A stretch of DNA of 64,000 bases from Methylobacterium aquaticum (GTDB lineage: Bacteria; Pseudomonadota; Alphaproteobacteria; Rhizobiales; Beijerinckiaceae), in NCBI RefSeq assembly GCF_001043915.1, contig NZ_LABX01000112.1, positions 1 to 64,000 on the forward strand, in the 5' to 3' direction. Below are positions 46,569 to 55,906 of this stretch, in pieces. Made by a program: the position numbers and the translations under genes. Position 1 is the first letter of the stretch; every line of letters begins with the position of its first letter. Under the pieces are notes generated by a model that had not been told where the DNA came from, made no database searches, and saw only the letters and a program-made list of their open reading frames with translations.

Positions 46569-47324
46569 ATGCGCATCCTCCTCCTGGGCGGCACCACCGA
46601 GGCGGCGAGCCTCGTCCGTCTGCTTGCCGAACGGCCCGATTTCGACGTCACCCTGTCGCTCGCCGGGCGCACGGCGGCGCCGCAGGCGCTCCCGGCGCGC
46701 ACCCGCATCGGCGGCTTCGGCGGCGCGGCAGGGCTCGCCGCCTATCTCCGAGACCACGGGATCGCGGCGCTGATCGACGCCACCCATCCCTTCGCCCGGG
46801 TCATCTCCCGCAACGCCGCGCTGGCGAGCCGCGACGCCGGCGTGCCGCTCCTCGCGGTCCGGCGCCCGGCCTGGGCGCGGGAGCCCGGCGACGACTGGCG
46901 CGAGGTCGACAGCATGGCGGAGGCCGTGCCGGCCTTGGGCGACAGGCCGCGCCGGGTCTTCCTGACGGTCGGCCGGCTCGAACTCGCCGCCTTCGCGGCG
47001 GCGCCGCAGCACCGCTACCTGGTCCGCACGATCGAGCCGGTCGGCGCCGCGCTGCCGGGGCTCGACGTGACGGCGATCGAGGCCCGCGGCCCCTTCGGGG
47101 CGGCGGACGAGGATGCGTTGATGCGCCGCCACGGCGTCGAGCTCCTGGTGACCAAGAATTCCGGCGGGGCGGCGACCTACGGCAAGATCGCGGCGGCACG
47201 CGCGCTCTCCGTGCCGGTGGTGATCGTGCGGCAGCCCGTGCTGCCGGACGTGCCCCGGGTGGCGCATGCCCGCGACGCCCTGGCCTGGCTGGAGGCTCAT
47301 CGGGCGACGGACCGCGGGGTGTAG
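46569..47324 (+). CDS. cobK: Precorrin-6A reductase
   Basis: This 251-residue NADPH-dependent enzyme reduces precorrin-6A to precorrin-6B (dihydro form). MRILLLGGTTEAASLVRLLAER is the family start; IDATHPFARVISRNAALAS, VFLTVGRLEL and LLVTKNSGGAATYGKI are diagnostic. GAAGG five bases before ATG 46569 supports the start. It is the only gene of this biosynthetic run on the plus strand, and its last 28 bases overlap the 3' end of convergent cobJ. Confidence 0.93.
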   Translation: MRILLLGGTTEAASLVRLLAERPDFDVTLSLAGRTAAPQALPARTRIGGFGGAAGLAAYLRDHGIAALIDATHPFARVISRNAALASRDAGVPLLAVRRPAWAREPGDDWREVDSMAEAVPALGDRPRRVFLTVGRLELAAFAAAPQHRYLVRTIEPVGAALPGLDVTAIEARGPFGAADEDALMRRHGVELLVTKNSGGAATYGKIAAARALSVPVVIVRQPVLPDVPRVAHARDALAWLEAHRATDRGV

Positions 47325-48052
47325 ACGAAGGGCGCCTCACCCTCCCGCGGGATCAGCCGGGTGGCGCTCGCCCCGATCATCACCAGGGTCGCCATGTCGG
47401 CCTCCGCCTCGCGCGCCTCGGCAAGAGGCAGGATGCGGATCGCCTCGTCGGGCCGGCCGACGGCGCGGGCAAGGATCACCGGCGTCCCGGGGGCACGGTG
47501 CTCGGCGGCGAGCGCGAGCGCCGCGCCGAGCTGCCAGGGCCGGGCCCGGGAGATCGGGTTGTAGAGCGCCACGACGAGATCGGCCGCCAGCACGGCCTTG
47601 AGCCGGGCGGTGATGACGTCCCAGGGCTTCAGGTTGTCCGACAGGGAGATGGCGCAGAAATCGCCACCCAGCGGGGCGCCCACCCGGGCGGCGGCGGCCA
47701 GCATCGCGGTGATGCCGGGCTCGACCGTGATGGGAAGCGACCGCCAGGCCGGGTCGCCCGCCTCCAGCGCCTCGAACAGGGCCGCCGCCATGGCGAAGAC
47801 GCCGGGATCCCCGCCCGAGACCACCGCGACCCGCCGGCCGGAGGCGGCGAGTTCCAGGGCGTGGCGGGCGCGGTCGACCTCGACCCGGTTGTCACTGGCG
47901 TGGCGCACGAGTCCCGGCCGCTCCGGCACCCGGGCGACATAAGGGAGGTAACCGATCAGGTCCTCGGCCGTGTCGAGCGCCTCCGCGGCGGCCGGCGTGA
48001 GGTAGCGCGGGTCGCCGGGCCCGAGGCCGATCACCGTGACGGAGCCGCTCAC
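47297..48052 (-). CDS. cobJ: Precorrin-3B C17-methyltransferase
   Basis: This 251-residue enzyme methylates C17 and drives ring contraction of precorrin-3B to precorrin-4. VTVIGLGPGDPRYLTPAAAEAL and VAVVSGGDPGVFAMAAAL are clear motifs, with YNPISRARPWQL later. The GTG start at 48052 overlaps the cobI stop (GTGA). It is the last gene of the riboswitch-led run, and its 3' end overlaps the convergent cobK by 28 bases. Confidence 0.94.
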   Translation of the reverse strand: MSGSVTVIGLGPGDPRYLTPAAAEALDTAEDLIGYLPYVARVPERPGLVRHASDNRVEVDRARHALELAASGRRVAVVSGGDPGVFAMAAALFEALEAGDPAWRSLPITVEPGITAMLAAAARVGAPLGGDFCAISLSDNLKPWDVITARLKAVLAADLVVALYNPISRARPWQLGAALALAAEHRAPGTPVILARAVGRPDEAIRILPLAEAREAEADMATLVMIGASATRLIPREGEAPFVYTPRSVAR

Positions 48053-48840
48053 GGCCGGCGGCCCTCGCCCGGCACCAGCACCATCGAGAAATAGGGCGCC
48101 TGGTCGTCCGGCTTCTCGGCGAGGAGCGTCACGGTCTCGCCCGCCATCGTGCCGCGCTCGACATAGACCGCCCGGCCGATCAGCCCGGCCTCGGTCAGCG
48201 CGGCTCGCACCTTCGGCAGATGGCGGCCGAGCTTCATCACCACGGCGGCATCGGTGGCGCTCAGCCGCGCGACGAGCGTCGCGTGGGGCAGGGTGGCGGG
48301 GAGCACGGTCAGGACGTCGTCGCCCCAGGTGATCGGGGTGTTGGCCCGGGTCCAGCAGCCCGACATGCCGGTGACGCCCGGCACCACCTCGACCGGGAAC
48401 CGGTCCTTCAGGCGGCGCCACAGATGCATGAAGGAGCCGTAGAAGAATGGATCGCCCTCCGACAGGATCGCCACGTCGCGGCCGGCCCCCAGCACCTCGG
48501 CGAGGCGCACCGCCGCCTCGTCATAGAAGGCGGCGAGCGCCGTCACGTAGGTCGGATCCTCGGGGTGCAGTTCGGTGGTGTAGGGGTAGGGCAAAGGCCA
48601 TTCGCGGGCCGCGTCCCGCACCACCGCGTCGGCGATGGTGCGGGCATTGCCGCGCTTGCCGGCCTTGCAGAAATGCACGAGGTGGTGGGCGCGCTCCAGC
48701 ACCCGCACCGCCCGCACGGTGAGGTAATCCGGGTCGCCCGGCCCCATCCCGACGCCGTAGAGCGTGCCGGTGACCGCCGCCTTCGGGGCGGCCGGGCTCT
48801 CGGCCGGCGCCGAGGCGATAAACGCGGACGCGCCGTCCAT
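48049..48840 (-). CDS. cobI: Precorrin-2 C20-methyltransferase
   Basis: This 263-residue SAM-dependent enzyme converts precorrin-2 to precorrin-3A. Motifs include TGTLYGVGMGPGDPDYLTVRAVRVL, VAILSEGDPFFYGSFMHLW and VVPGVTGMSGCW. A short Ala/Pro-rich N-terminal extension precedes the domain. Its ATG overlaps the last base of the cobH stop (TGATG at 48838-48842), giving translational coupling. Confidence 0.94.
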   Translation of the reverse strand: MDGASAFIASAPAESPAAPKAAVTGTLYGVGMGPGDPDYLTVRAVRVLERAHHLVHFCKAGKRGNARTIADAVVRDAAREWPLPYPYTTELHPEDPTYVTALAAFYDEAAVRLAEVLGAGRDVAILSEGDPFFYGSFMHLWRRLKDRFPVEVVPGVTGMSGCWTRANTPITWGDDVLTVLPATLPHATLVARLSATDAAVVMKLGRHLPKVRAALTEAGLIGRAVYVERGTMAGETVTLLAEKPDDQAPYFSMVLVPGEGRRP

Positions 48841-49472
48841 CACTCGGCCTCGCTGGCGAGCGCGTTGACGGCCGCGGCCGCCATCGCGCTGCCGCCGCGC
48901 CGGCCGCGCACCACCAGGAACGGCACCCGCCCATCCGCCGCGAGCGCGTCCTTCGATTCGGCCGCGCCGACGAAGCCGACCGGCACGCCGATCACCGCGG
49001 CCGGCGGCGCCACGCCCTCGTCCAGCATCTCGAGCAGGCGGAACAGGGCGGTCGGCGCATTGCCGACGGCTACGACCGATCCGGCGAGGCGGTCGCGCCA
49101 CAATTCCATCGCGGCGGCGGTGCGGGTGGTGTCGAGGGTCTTTGCCAGCTCTGGCACCCGGGGATCGGACAGGGTGCAGACCACGTCGTTGCCGGCCGGC
49201 AGCCGCGCCCGGGTGACGCCGTCGGCGACCATGCGGGCGTCGCACAGGATCGGGGCGCCGCGGCGGAGCGCGCTCTCGGCCGCCTCGGCGAAGTCCGGCG
49301 ACAGGTCGATGTCGGCGGGCAGGTCGGTCATGCCGCAGGCATGGATCATCCGCACCGCCACCCGCTCGGCGGCGCCGCGGAAGCGCGCGAGATCGGATTC
49401 GGCACGGATCATCGCGAAGGAGCGCGCGTAGATGGCGGCGCCGTCGCGGATATAGTCGAGGCGCGGGTTCAT
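48840..49472 (-). CDS. cobH: Precorrin-8X methylmutase
   Basis: This 210-residue enzyme moves the C11 methyl to C12 of precorrin-8X, forming hydrogenobyrinic acid. RMIHACGMTDLPADIDLSPDF contains the catalytic His, and the conserved VIGVPVGFVGAAESKDAL follows. It overlaps cobG by four bases upstream (ATGA) and cobI by one base downstream. Confidence 0.95.
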   Translation of the reverse strand: MNPRLDYIRDGAAIYARSFAMIRAESDLARFRGAAERVAVRMIHACGMTDLPADIDLSPDFAEAAESALRRGAPILCDARMVADGVTRARLPAGNDVVCTLSDPRVPELAKTLDTTRTAAAMELWRDRLAGSVVAVGNAPTALFRLLEMLDEGVAPPAAVIGVPVGFVGAAESKDALAADGRVPFLVVRGRRGGSAMAAAAVNALASEAE

Positions 49473-50827
49473 GCGGGCTCCCGGAATGCGTCTCTCAGAT
49501 CGGAGGGGACTCGAACGCTCTCTAGCCGCTCCAGCACGGCGCCGAAAGTCAGGAGAAGGTCCGAGTCTGTGCCGGCGTTGCCGTCCGGCACCACCCCGTA
49601 GCGACCATCCGGGTGTCCGACCAGGGTGAGGGCGGCCGGGCCGGGATGGGCGCAGCCCTTCGGGCAGCCGGAGACGTGGGCGGTGGCGCCGCGCCGGGCC
49701 AGATGTGCGAAGGCGGCAGCGAGGCGCGGCGCATGGCCTTGCGCCGGCGTCCCGCCGGAGGCGCAGGCCGGCGCGCCCGGGCAGGCGGCGACCGCCCGGC
49801 GCGGGTCGGCGGGATCGACGATCAGGCCGGCGAAGGCGGCTTCGTCGCGCAGGATGCCGGCGGTTGCGTCGTCCCGAGCCGTCAGGGCGATGCCCCGGCC
49901 CGGCGTGAGGGCGAGGTGGCCCTCGCCATGGGCCTCGCTCCAGCCGGCGAGGTCGTCGAGGAGAGCGGCATCGCAGCGGCCGAAGGGCAGCTCGGCGACG
50001 AGGGTGCGGCCGTGCCGGCCGGCCGGGAGGGCGATGCTCGACGCAGGCGCGTCGCCGAGGCTGAGCCCGGCGAGAAGGGCGTCGCGCTGCGAAGCGGGGA
50101 GGGCGCGCATGCGGCGGGCGCCGGAGGCGGCGAGGCCGGCGAGGAGGGTGCGCAGGGCGGCGAGCGCCGCGGCGGCGGGGGTCGGCGCGAGCCAGAGCGG
50201 GCCAGACGGGGTTGCGACGGCGAGTTGGAGCGCGAGCGGCGCGCTCACCTTCATGTCGAAACGGCTTCCCAGGACAGCGTCGGTTCCAGAAAGACGCGCG
50301 GGATCTCCTCTCCCGCGGGCTTCATCGACGCCGGATGAGCGTGAGGTGACCCGCACCCAAACATCCGCCTCGACCGGCCCGAGCCCGCCGCCTTCGTCCT
50401 CCACCGCCACAAGCGTCTTCGCCGGCAGCCCGGTTACCTCGCGGCCGATCGCCTCGACCGCGGCGACGACCGTGAGGCAATCCCCCCCCGCGAGCGGCGC
50501 GCTCAGCGTCAGCCGCTGCGGCCCGCCATCGTGGCGCAGGTCACCCAGGCCCGCTTCAGCGAAGGTCGCGACGACCCGCCCGTGGCTCTCCGCCGTCACG
50601 CCGCGGATCTGGAGGTTGCCCCGCGCCGTCACGTCGAGGAGGCCGTTGCCGCCCTCCCGCGCTGCCTGCGCCGCGGCGCGCGCCTGGGTCGCGGTGAGAA
50701 GCCCTGCGACCGGATGGAGGCGCACGAGGAGGCCGTCGCCGGTCGGCATCGGCCGGGCGAGACCCGGGCACCAGCCCCGACGAGGTGCCGGGTTCACGGG
50801 CGCCGGGTTCACGGGAGCGTGGGTCAT
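49469..50827 (-). CDS. cobG: Precorrin-3B synthase
   Basis: This 452-residue iron-sulfur monooxygenase makes precorrin-3B from precorrin-3A using oxygen, so its presence marks the aerobic pathway. It resembles sulfite/nitrite reductases: LDVTARGNLQIRGV, and the cluster cysteines in CPGAPACASGG and VSGCPKGCAHPG. The ATG at 50827 overlaps the cobN stop. The first codons contain a small in-frame duplication (APVNPAPVNPA). Confidence 0.93.
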   Translation of the reverse strand: MTHAPVNPAPVNPAPRRGWCPGLARPMPTGDGLLVRLHPVAGLLTATQARAAAQAAREGGNGLLDVTARGNLQIRGVTAESHGRVVATFAEAGLGDLRHDGGPQRLTLSAPLAGGDCLTVVAAVEAIGREVTGLPAKTLVAVEDEGGGLGPVEADVWVRVTSRSSGVDEARGRGDPARLSGTDAVLGSRFDMKVSAPLALQLAVATPSGPLWLAPTPAAAALAALRTLLAGLAASGARRMRALPASQRDALLAGLSLGDAPASSIALPAGRHGRTLVAELPFGRCDAALLDDLAGWSEAHGEGHLALTPGRGIALTARDDATAGILRDEAAFAGLIVDPADPRRAVAACPGAPACASGGTPAQGHAPRLAAAFAHLARRGATAHVSGCPKGCAHPGPAALTLVGHPDGRYGVVPDGNAGTDSDLLLTFGAVLERLESVRVPSDLRDAFREPA

Positions 50828-53800
50828 TCGGCGGCCTCGCGGGATGCGAGGGCGGCGAGCGAGTTGCGCCGGCTGCGCCACAGGCCACGGTCGCGCAAGG
50901 CCGAGAAACGGTCGCGCAAAGCCTGGGCGACGCCGGGATTGGCCGCTTCGATCGCCTCACACACCGCCGCATCGCCCAGATAGGCGTCGTAGAGCCGGTC
51001 GATCTCGGCGGCCGGCACCGCGTCGGTGGCGGCGGCGAGGACGAACACCGCATCGAGCCCCTGCGCCAGTTCCTGCGCGCCGCGCCAGCCGTGGCGGAGC
51101 TGCGCGGCGATCCAGCGCGGATGGGCGAGGCGGCCGCGCACCAGCCGGGCGACGTCCTCGCGGGCGGTGCGGGCCCGGGGCGCCTCCGGGCGGCTGGTAT
51201 CGAGGCTATAGAGCAAGGGCGCCGCGCCGAGGGATTCGGCGGCGGCGGAAAAACCTCCCATCGCCTCGGCGGCGGCGTCACCGTCGAGAAGGTCGCGCTC
51301 GGCGACGTCGAAGGCATGGAGATAGGCATCCGCCGCCGCGACCCGGGCGGCGAAATCGGCGTCGTCGGCCCCCGTCACCTCCGCGGTCGCGTCGAGATAA
51401 GCCCGGGCGAGGTCGCCGCGGCCGATCCAGTCGCCGTCGAGGGCGAGGGAGGCGGTGCCGGCGCCGTAACGGCCGGGAGCCGCCCCGAACACCCGCGCCG
51501 GCGCCTCGCCGCGGCGGCGGGCGGCGGCCAGCGGGTTCTCGGCATCCTCCTCCTCGCGGGAGGCGACCGCCCGAGCGGCGCGGTCGAGCAGCGCCAGCGT
51601 CTCCGGGAAGGTGTCGCGAAAGGCGCCGGAGACCCGGACCGTCACGTCGATCCGCGGCCGGTCGAGGAGCGCGAGCGGCAGCACCTCGAAGCCGGTCACC
51701 CGGGTCGAGGCGTGGTCCCAGGTCGGGCGCACGCCCATCAGCGCCAGCGCCTGCGCCACGTCCTCGCCCCCGGTGCGCAGGGTCGGCGAGGCCCAGAGAT
51801 CCATGACGAGACGGGCCGGATACTCGCCCTCGTCCTGGAGGTAGCGGCGCACCACCTCCGCGGCGGCCGTCTCGCCGAGCATGACGGCGGCCCGGGTCGG
51901 CAGGGACCGGGGATCGAGGGTGGCGAGATTGCGCCCCGTCGGCAGCACGTCGGCCCGGCCGCGGGCCGGCGAGCCGGCGGGGCCCGGGGCCACGAAGCGG
52001 CCATCGAGGGCGGCCAATAGCCCCGCACGCTCCGCCGGGCCGCATGCGGGATGAACCGCCGGGCTCACGCCGAAGACGTGCAGCCCGTCGCGCATCGTCA
52101 CCTCGGCGAGGTCGCACAGATGCGCGTCGAGGGCGGCGAGCGCCTCCGGCATCGGCGTGGCGCGGTCGATCCCGGCGGCGGCGAGGAGGCCGGCATCCTC
52201 GGCCCGCTCCAGGATGCCGCGAGCGATGAGGGCCGCCCGGCGCGGGTCCAGCACCGTGGCGGCGGAATACTCCTCCACCAGCTCGCGCAGGGTCGCGGCC
52301 TCCGGGTCGAGGCCGGCGGCGGCGGTTTCCGGCGGCAGGTGCCCGATCGTGACCGCGCCGATCCGGCGCTTGGCCGGCGCCGCCTCACCGGGATCGTCGA
52401 CGATGAACGGATAGACCACCGGCAGGGCGCCGACGGCGAGGGCCGGCCAGCAGACGGGCGAGAGCGCCACCGCCTTGCCGGGCAGCCATTCGGTGGTGCC
52501 GTGGGTCCCGAGATGGATCAGGGCGTCGCATTCCTCGCGAAGCGCCAGGTGGAAGGCGAGGAAGGCGTGGCACGGCACCGCGTCGGGGTCGTGATAGCCG
52601 GCCTTGCGATCGCCCTTGTGGCCGCGATCCGGCTGGAGCGCCACGACCACGCGGCCCGCCTGGACGGCCCGGAACCGGAAGGCGCCGTCCGTGACGGCCG
52701 GATCGTCGGAGGGCTCGCCCCACTCGGCGAGAAGCGCGGCGCGGGCCGCCTCCGGCAGGCGGGCGCGCCACGCCTCGTAGGCCGCGAGCGGCACGGCGAG
52801 GGTCGGGGCCTCCTCGGTGAGCCGGCGCATCAGAGCGTCCGGCGGCGGGATCTCCGACACCGCGTAGCCCTCGGCGGCCAGGAGGGCGAGGATGGCCGTC
52901 GTGCTCGCCGGGGTGTCGAGCCCGACGGCGAAGCCGGCCCGGCCGCCCCGGGCCGGGTAATCGGACAGGACCAAAGCGAGGCGGCGCTCCGACCGTGGCG
53001 TGGCGGCGAGGCGGGCCCAGGCGGCGGCCCGGTCGGCAGTGGCGGCGATCCCGGCGAAATCCGGCACCGCCCGCCGCTCGCGGAACCCCTCGGCCTCCGG
53101 CGCCTCCTCCTTGTGGGAGACCGGGAAGCCGGCGAGCCGGCCGTCGAATTCCGGCAGCGCCACCTGCATGGCGAGGTCGGCGGCGCCGAGGCCCCGCCCC
53201 GAGGCGGCCCAGGCCGCCCGGCTCGACCCCACCGTGAACGCCTGGATCACCGGGCAATCGGCGGCGTCGAGGACGAATCCGGCATCGTCGCGGGCCGAGA
53301 AGGCAGTCGTGGCGACGATCACGGCCGGACGCTGGCGGGCGACGGCCTCGCGCACCACCGACACGGCTTGCGGATCCTTGAGGCTGGCGACGGCCACGAT
53401 GGTGGGAGCGAGGCCACGCTCCCACAGGGCCGCCGCGAGGGCGGTGGCCGGCGCGGTGTCGCCACCGAGGATCGCCGAGCGGTAGACCACCACCAGGGCG
53501 CGGGGCAGCGGCGAGGCGGTGGCCATCGTGTCGAGGGGGCCGCAGCCCGGGCACCAGGCAAAGCCCCGCGGCAGGGTCCGGGGCGGCTCGGGCCGGACCG
53601 GATGGCCCAGCTCGGCGGCGATCCGGGTGAGGAGCCGGCGCAAGTTCTCGGGCCCGCCGGCCCGGACATAACCGTCGAGGGCGTCGCGGAGGTCCGGCGC
53701 CACCGTCGAGATGGCGGCGAGGCGGGGATCCGGCCGGTCGCATCCCGGCAGCACGGCCAGGGGTATGCCGTTCGCCCGGCAGGTCTCGGCCAGCCGCTCG

Positions 53801-54090
53801 AGCCCGTAGCGCCAGTAATCGAGCCCGCCGAGGCAGCGCACCAGCACGAAGCGGGCCCGGGCGATCACGGCATCGGCATAGAGGTCGACCGAGAGCGGGT
53901 GGCGCAGTTGCGCCATCTTGGCGAGCCGCAGGCTCGGCCACTCGCCGGTGAGCGACGCATAGGCGTGGCTGAGGCCGGCGAGGTCGGAATCGGTGAAGGA
54001 CAGGGCCACGATGTCGCCGGGCGTCTGGCCCAGATCGACCGCCGCCTCGCCCTCGTCGAGAGAGACAGTATCGATGCGCAGGAGATGCAT
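50824..54090 (-). CDS. cobN: Cobaltochelatase subunit CobN
   Basis: This 1088-residue protein is the large subunit of the ATP-dependent cobalt chelatase that inserts cobalt into hydrogenobyrinic acid a,c-diamide. It begins MHLLRIDTVSLDEGEAAVDLGQ and contains the family motifs VYPFIVDDPGEAAPAKRRIGAV and ALIHLGTHGTTEWLPGKAVALS. It is somewhat shorter than typical CobN (about 1250). The partner subunits CobS and CobT are not in the window. It follows the Uma2 remnant by six bases and overlaps cobG by four. Confidence 0.95.
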   Translation of the reverse strand: MHLLRIDTVSLDEGEAAVDLGQTPGDIVALSFTDSDLAGLSHAYASLTGEWPSLRLAKMAQLRHPLSVDLYADAVIARARFVLVRCLGGLDYWRYGLERLAETCRANGIPLAVLPGCDRPDPRLAAISTVAPDLRDALDGYVRAGGPENLRRLLTRIAAELGHPVRPEPPRTLPRGFAWCPGCGPLDTMATASPLPRALVVVYRSAILGGDTAPATALAAALWERGLAPTIVAVASLKDPQAVSVVREAVARQRPAVIVATTAFSARDDAGFVLDAADCPVIQAFTVGSSRAAWAASGRGLGAADLAMQVALPEFDGRLAGFPVSHKEEAPEAEGFRERRAVPDFAGIAATADRAAAWARLAATPRSERRLALVLSDYPARGGRAGFAVGLDTPASTTAILALLAAEGYAVSEIPPPDALMRRLTEEAPTLAVPLAAYEAWRARLPEAARAALLAEWGEPSDDPAVTDGAFRFRAVQAGRVVVALQPDRGHKGDRKAGYHDPDAVPCHAFLAFHLALREECDALIHLGTHGTTEWLPGKAVALSPVCWPALAVGALPVVYPFIVDDPGEAAPAKRRIGAVTIGHLPPETAAAGLDPEAATLRELVEEYSAATVLDPRRAALIARGILERAEDAGLLAAAGIDRATPMPEALAALDAHLCDLAEVTMRDGLHVFGVSPAVHPACGPAERAGLLAALDGRFVAPGPAGSPARGRADVLPTGRNLATLDPRSLPTRAAVMLGETAAAEVVRRYLQDEGEYPARLVMDLWASPTLRTGGEDVAQALALMGVRPTWDHASTRVTGFEVLPLALLDRPRIDVTVRVSGAFRDTFPETLALLDRAARAVASREEEDAENPLAAARRRGEAPARVFGAAPGRYGAGTASLALDGDWIGRGDLARAYLDATAEVTGADDADFAARVAAADAYLHAFDVAERDLLDGDAAAEAMGGFSAAAESLGAAPLLYSLDTSRPEAPRARTAREDVARLVRGRLAHPRWIAAQLRHGWRGAQELAQGLDAVFVLAAATDAVPAAEIDRLYDAYLGDAAVCEAIEAANPGVAQALRDRFSALRDRGLWRSRRNSLAALASREAAE

Positions 54091-54096
54091 CGGCCG

Positions 54097-54327
54097 TCAG
54101 GCCCCCGAGACGAGGCGGGGCCGGGCCGGGAAGGCGACGCCGTCATAGGCGTCCGCCAGCGCCAGGCTCATGCCGAGTTCCGGCAGGTCGATATCGCCAT
54201 GGACATTGCGGGCACCCGCCATCATCCGGAGCGGCACCCCGCCGACCAGCTCGGAGCGCTCGTCCTGGCGCTCCTGCCAGGCGAAGAACTCCTGCACGCT
54301 CCAGCGCCGCGGCGCGGGCTCCGACAT
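54097..54327 (-). pseudogene. Internally deleted Uma2-family endonuclease remnant
   Basis: This 76-residue frame joins the N-terminal part of a Uma2 (DUF820) protein (RRWSVQEFFAWQERQDERSELVGGVPLRMM) directly to its usual C-terminus (DLPELGMSLALADAYDGVAFPARPRLV). The middle of about 110 residues with the catalytic Asp and Glu-x-Lys residues is missing. The junction near residue 46 keeps the frame open. GGGAGGG before ATG 54327 suggests it is still translated. It lies in the cobW-cobN gap of the cobalamin run. Confidence 0.75.
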
Positions 54328-54482
54328 GCGATGCCCTCCCGGGCTTGAGGTTTCTGTGTTCAGGACCGAAACGATGCCGATGATATGGCCTCAGCCGCCC
54401 AGACTTGAAAGCAGAGCGCGAGCCTCTCCTCTCCCCGCCCGCGGAGAGAGGGAATGCTCGCGAACCGACCGGACTGGAGATC

Positions 54483-55517
54483 TCAGCCCTTCAACGCCGC
54501 CGCCACCGCGTCCTTGTCGAATCCGGTGAGCCCGATCACCACCAGCGTCCCGTCCCGGTGCTCGCCCGGACGCCAGGGACGGTCGTAATGGTGGGCGACG
54601 CGGCGGCCGACGCCCTGGACGACGAGGCGCATCGGCTTGTCGGCGACGGCGCAGAAGCCCTTGATCCGCAGCACGCCCGCCACCTCGGCGGCCTTGGCAA
54701 CCCGGGCGGCGAGGTCCTCGGGCGAGCCCGCCGCCGTCACGGGAAGCGCGACGCTCTCGAAATCGTCGTGATCGTGATCCTCTTCCGTCTCATGGTGCGA
54801 CGGACGGGAGGCGAGGTCGTCCTCGGCGGCGGCGTTGAGGCCGAGCAGGACGCGGGGATCGAGGGCGCCGTGGGCGGTCTCGACGAGCTTGACCGCCCGC
54901 GGCAGGTGCGCCTCGACCTCGGCGCGGACCCGCGCCCGCTCGCCCTCGTCGAGGAGATCCGACTTGTTCATCACCACGAGGTCGGCGCAGAGGAGCTGGT
55001 CCTCGAACACCTCTTCCAGCGGGTTCTCGTGATCGACGCTGGCATCGGCGGCGCGCTGGGCGGCGAGCGCCTCGGGATCGTCCGCGAAGGCGCCCGACGC
55101 CACCGCCGGTCCGTCCACCACCGCCACCACGCCGTCGACGGTGACCCGCGAGCGGATCGCCGGCCAGTTGAACGCCTGGACCAGGGGCTTCGGCAGGGCG
55201 AGGCCGGAGGTCTCGATCAGGATGTGCTCCGGCGGCTCCGGCCGGTCGAGAAGCCTGTTGAGCGCCGGCACGAAATCGTCGGCGACGGTGCAGCAGATGC
55301 AGCCATTCGGCAATTCGACCACCGCGTCGGCGTCGCAGCCCGGGATGCCGCATTCGGCGAGCAGCGACCCGTCGAAGCCGACATCGCCGAATTCGTTGAC
55401 GATGATGGCGAGCCGCCTTCCGTCATTGTGCTCGATCGCATGGCGCACCAGCGTCGTCTTGCCGGCGCCGAGGAAGCCCGTGACGATGGTGCAGGGGATC
55501 TTGTTCAGGAGGGTCAT
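54483..55517 (-). CDS. cobW: Cobalamin biosynthesis GTPase CobW
   Basis: This 344-residue G3E-family GTPase is a metallochaperone thought to deliver cobalt for corrin synthesis. It has the P-loop TGFLGAGKTTLVRH, the metal-binding motif NGCICCTV, the specificity motif NKSDLLD, and a His/Asp-rich stretch SHHETEEDHDHDD near residue 240. The CobW C-terminal domain follows. Its ATG overlaps the DUF1636 stop by four bases. Confidence 0.93.
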   Translation of the reverse strand: MTLLNKIPCTIVTGFLGAGKTTLVRHAIEHNDGRRLAIIVNEFGDVGFDGSLLAECGIPGCDADAVVELPNGCICCTVADDFVPALNRLLDRPEPPEHILIETSGLALPKPLVQAFNWPAIRSRVTVDGVVAVVDGPAVASGAFADDPEALAAQRAADASVDHENPLEEVFEDQLLCADLVVMNKSDLLDEGERARVRAEVEAHLPRAVKLVETAHGALDPRVLLGLNAAAEDDLASRPSHHETEEDHDHDDFESVALPVTAAGSPEDLAARVAKAAEVAGVLRIKGFCAVADKPMRLVVQGVGRRVAHHYDRPWRPGEHRDGTLVVIGLTGFDKDAVAAALKG

Positions 55518-55906
55518 GCGGTTACCGGCGCGGGAGGGATGCGGGCGACGACCCCCTTGCGGAACTCCTGCGGACGCTCGCGCCAGGGCACGATGCCGTC
55601 CGGGGTCCCGGCATAGAGGCCGATGCCGTCGAGGATGACGTCGGCGGAGATCGCCGGGTCGAGGTCGCCGTAGACGTAGGTCCAGCGGCCGGGGCTCGCG
55701 ACCGCCACCGTGCAGGGGCGCTTGCAGACCGAGAGGCATTCCACCGGCTCGATCCGGACCGGAAGCCCCGGGCGTGCCGCGAGCGCCTGAGCCAGCGCGT
55801 CGTGCAGGCGAGCCCCGGCGCGCGGACCCTCCGCCGGATCGGCGGCATCGCGGCAGGTGGTGCAGACGTAGAGGGTGCAGGGATCGGAGGGGAGGGGCTC
55901 GCTCAC
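55514..55906 (-). CDS. DUF1636 ferredoxin-like metal-binding protein
   Basis: This 130-residue protein carries cysteines spaced as in thioredoxin-like 2Fe-2S ferredoxins (YVCTTCRDAAD, then ECLSVCKRPCTVAV). The family is common in cobalamin operons of alphaproteobacteria, and its role is unproven; an electron donor or metal handling protein is plausible. The GTG at 55906 overlaps the cbtA stop, and its stop overlaps the cobW ATG. Confidence 0.85.
   Translation of the reverse strand: MSEPLPSDPCTLYVCTTCRDAADPAEGPRAGARLHDALAQALAARPGLPVRIEPVECLSVCKRPCTVAVASPGRWTYVYGDLDPAISADVILDGIGLYAGTPDGIVPWRERPQEFRKGVVARIPPAPVTA

Noticed and set aside
46568-46571. cobL and cobK sharing the start tetramer CATG head to head
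   Set aside because: A GTG at 46540 with GAGG upstream is a better cobL start, so the overlap is probably not real.
52051-54348. 765-codon plus-strand open frame opposite cobN and the Uma2 remnant
   Set aside because: Shadow of cobN; runs across the gene boundary without a ribosome binding site or motif.
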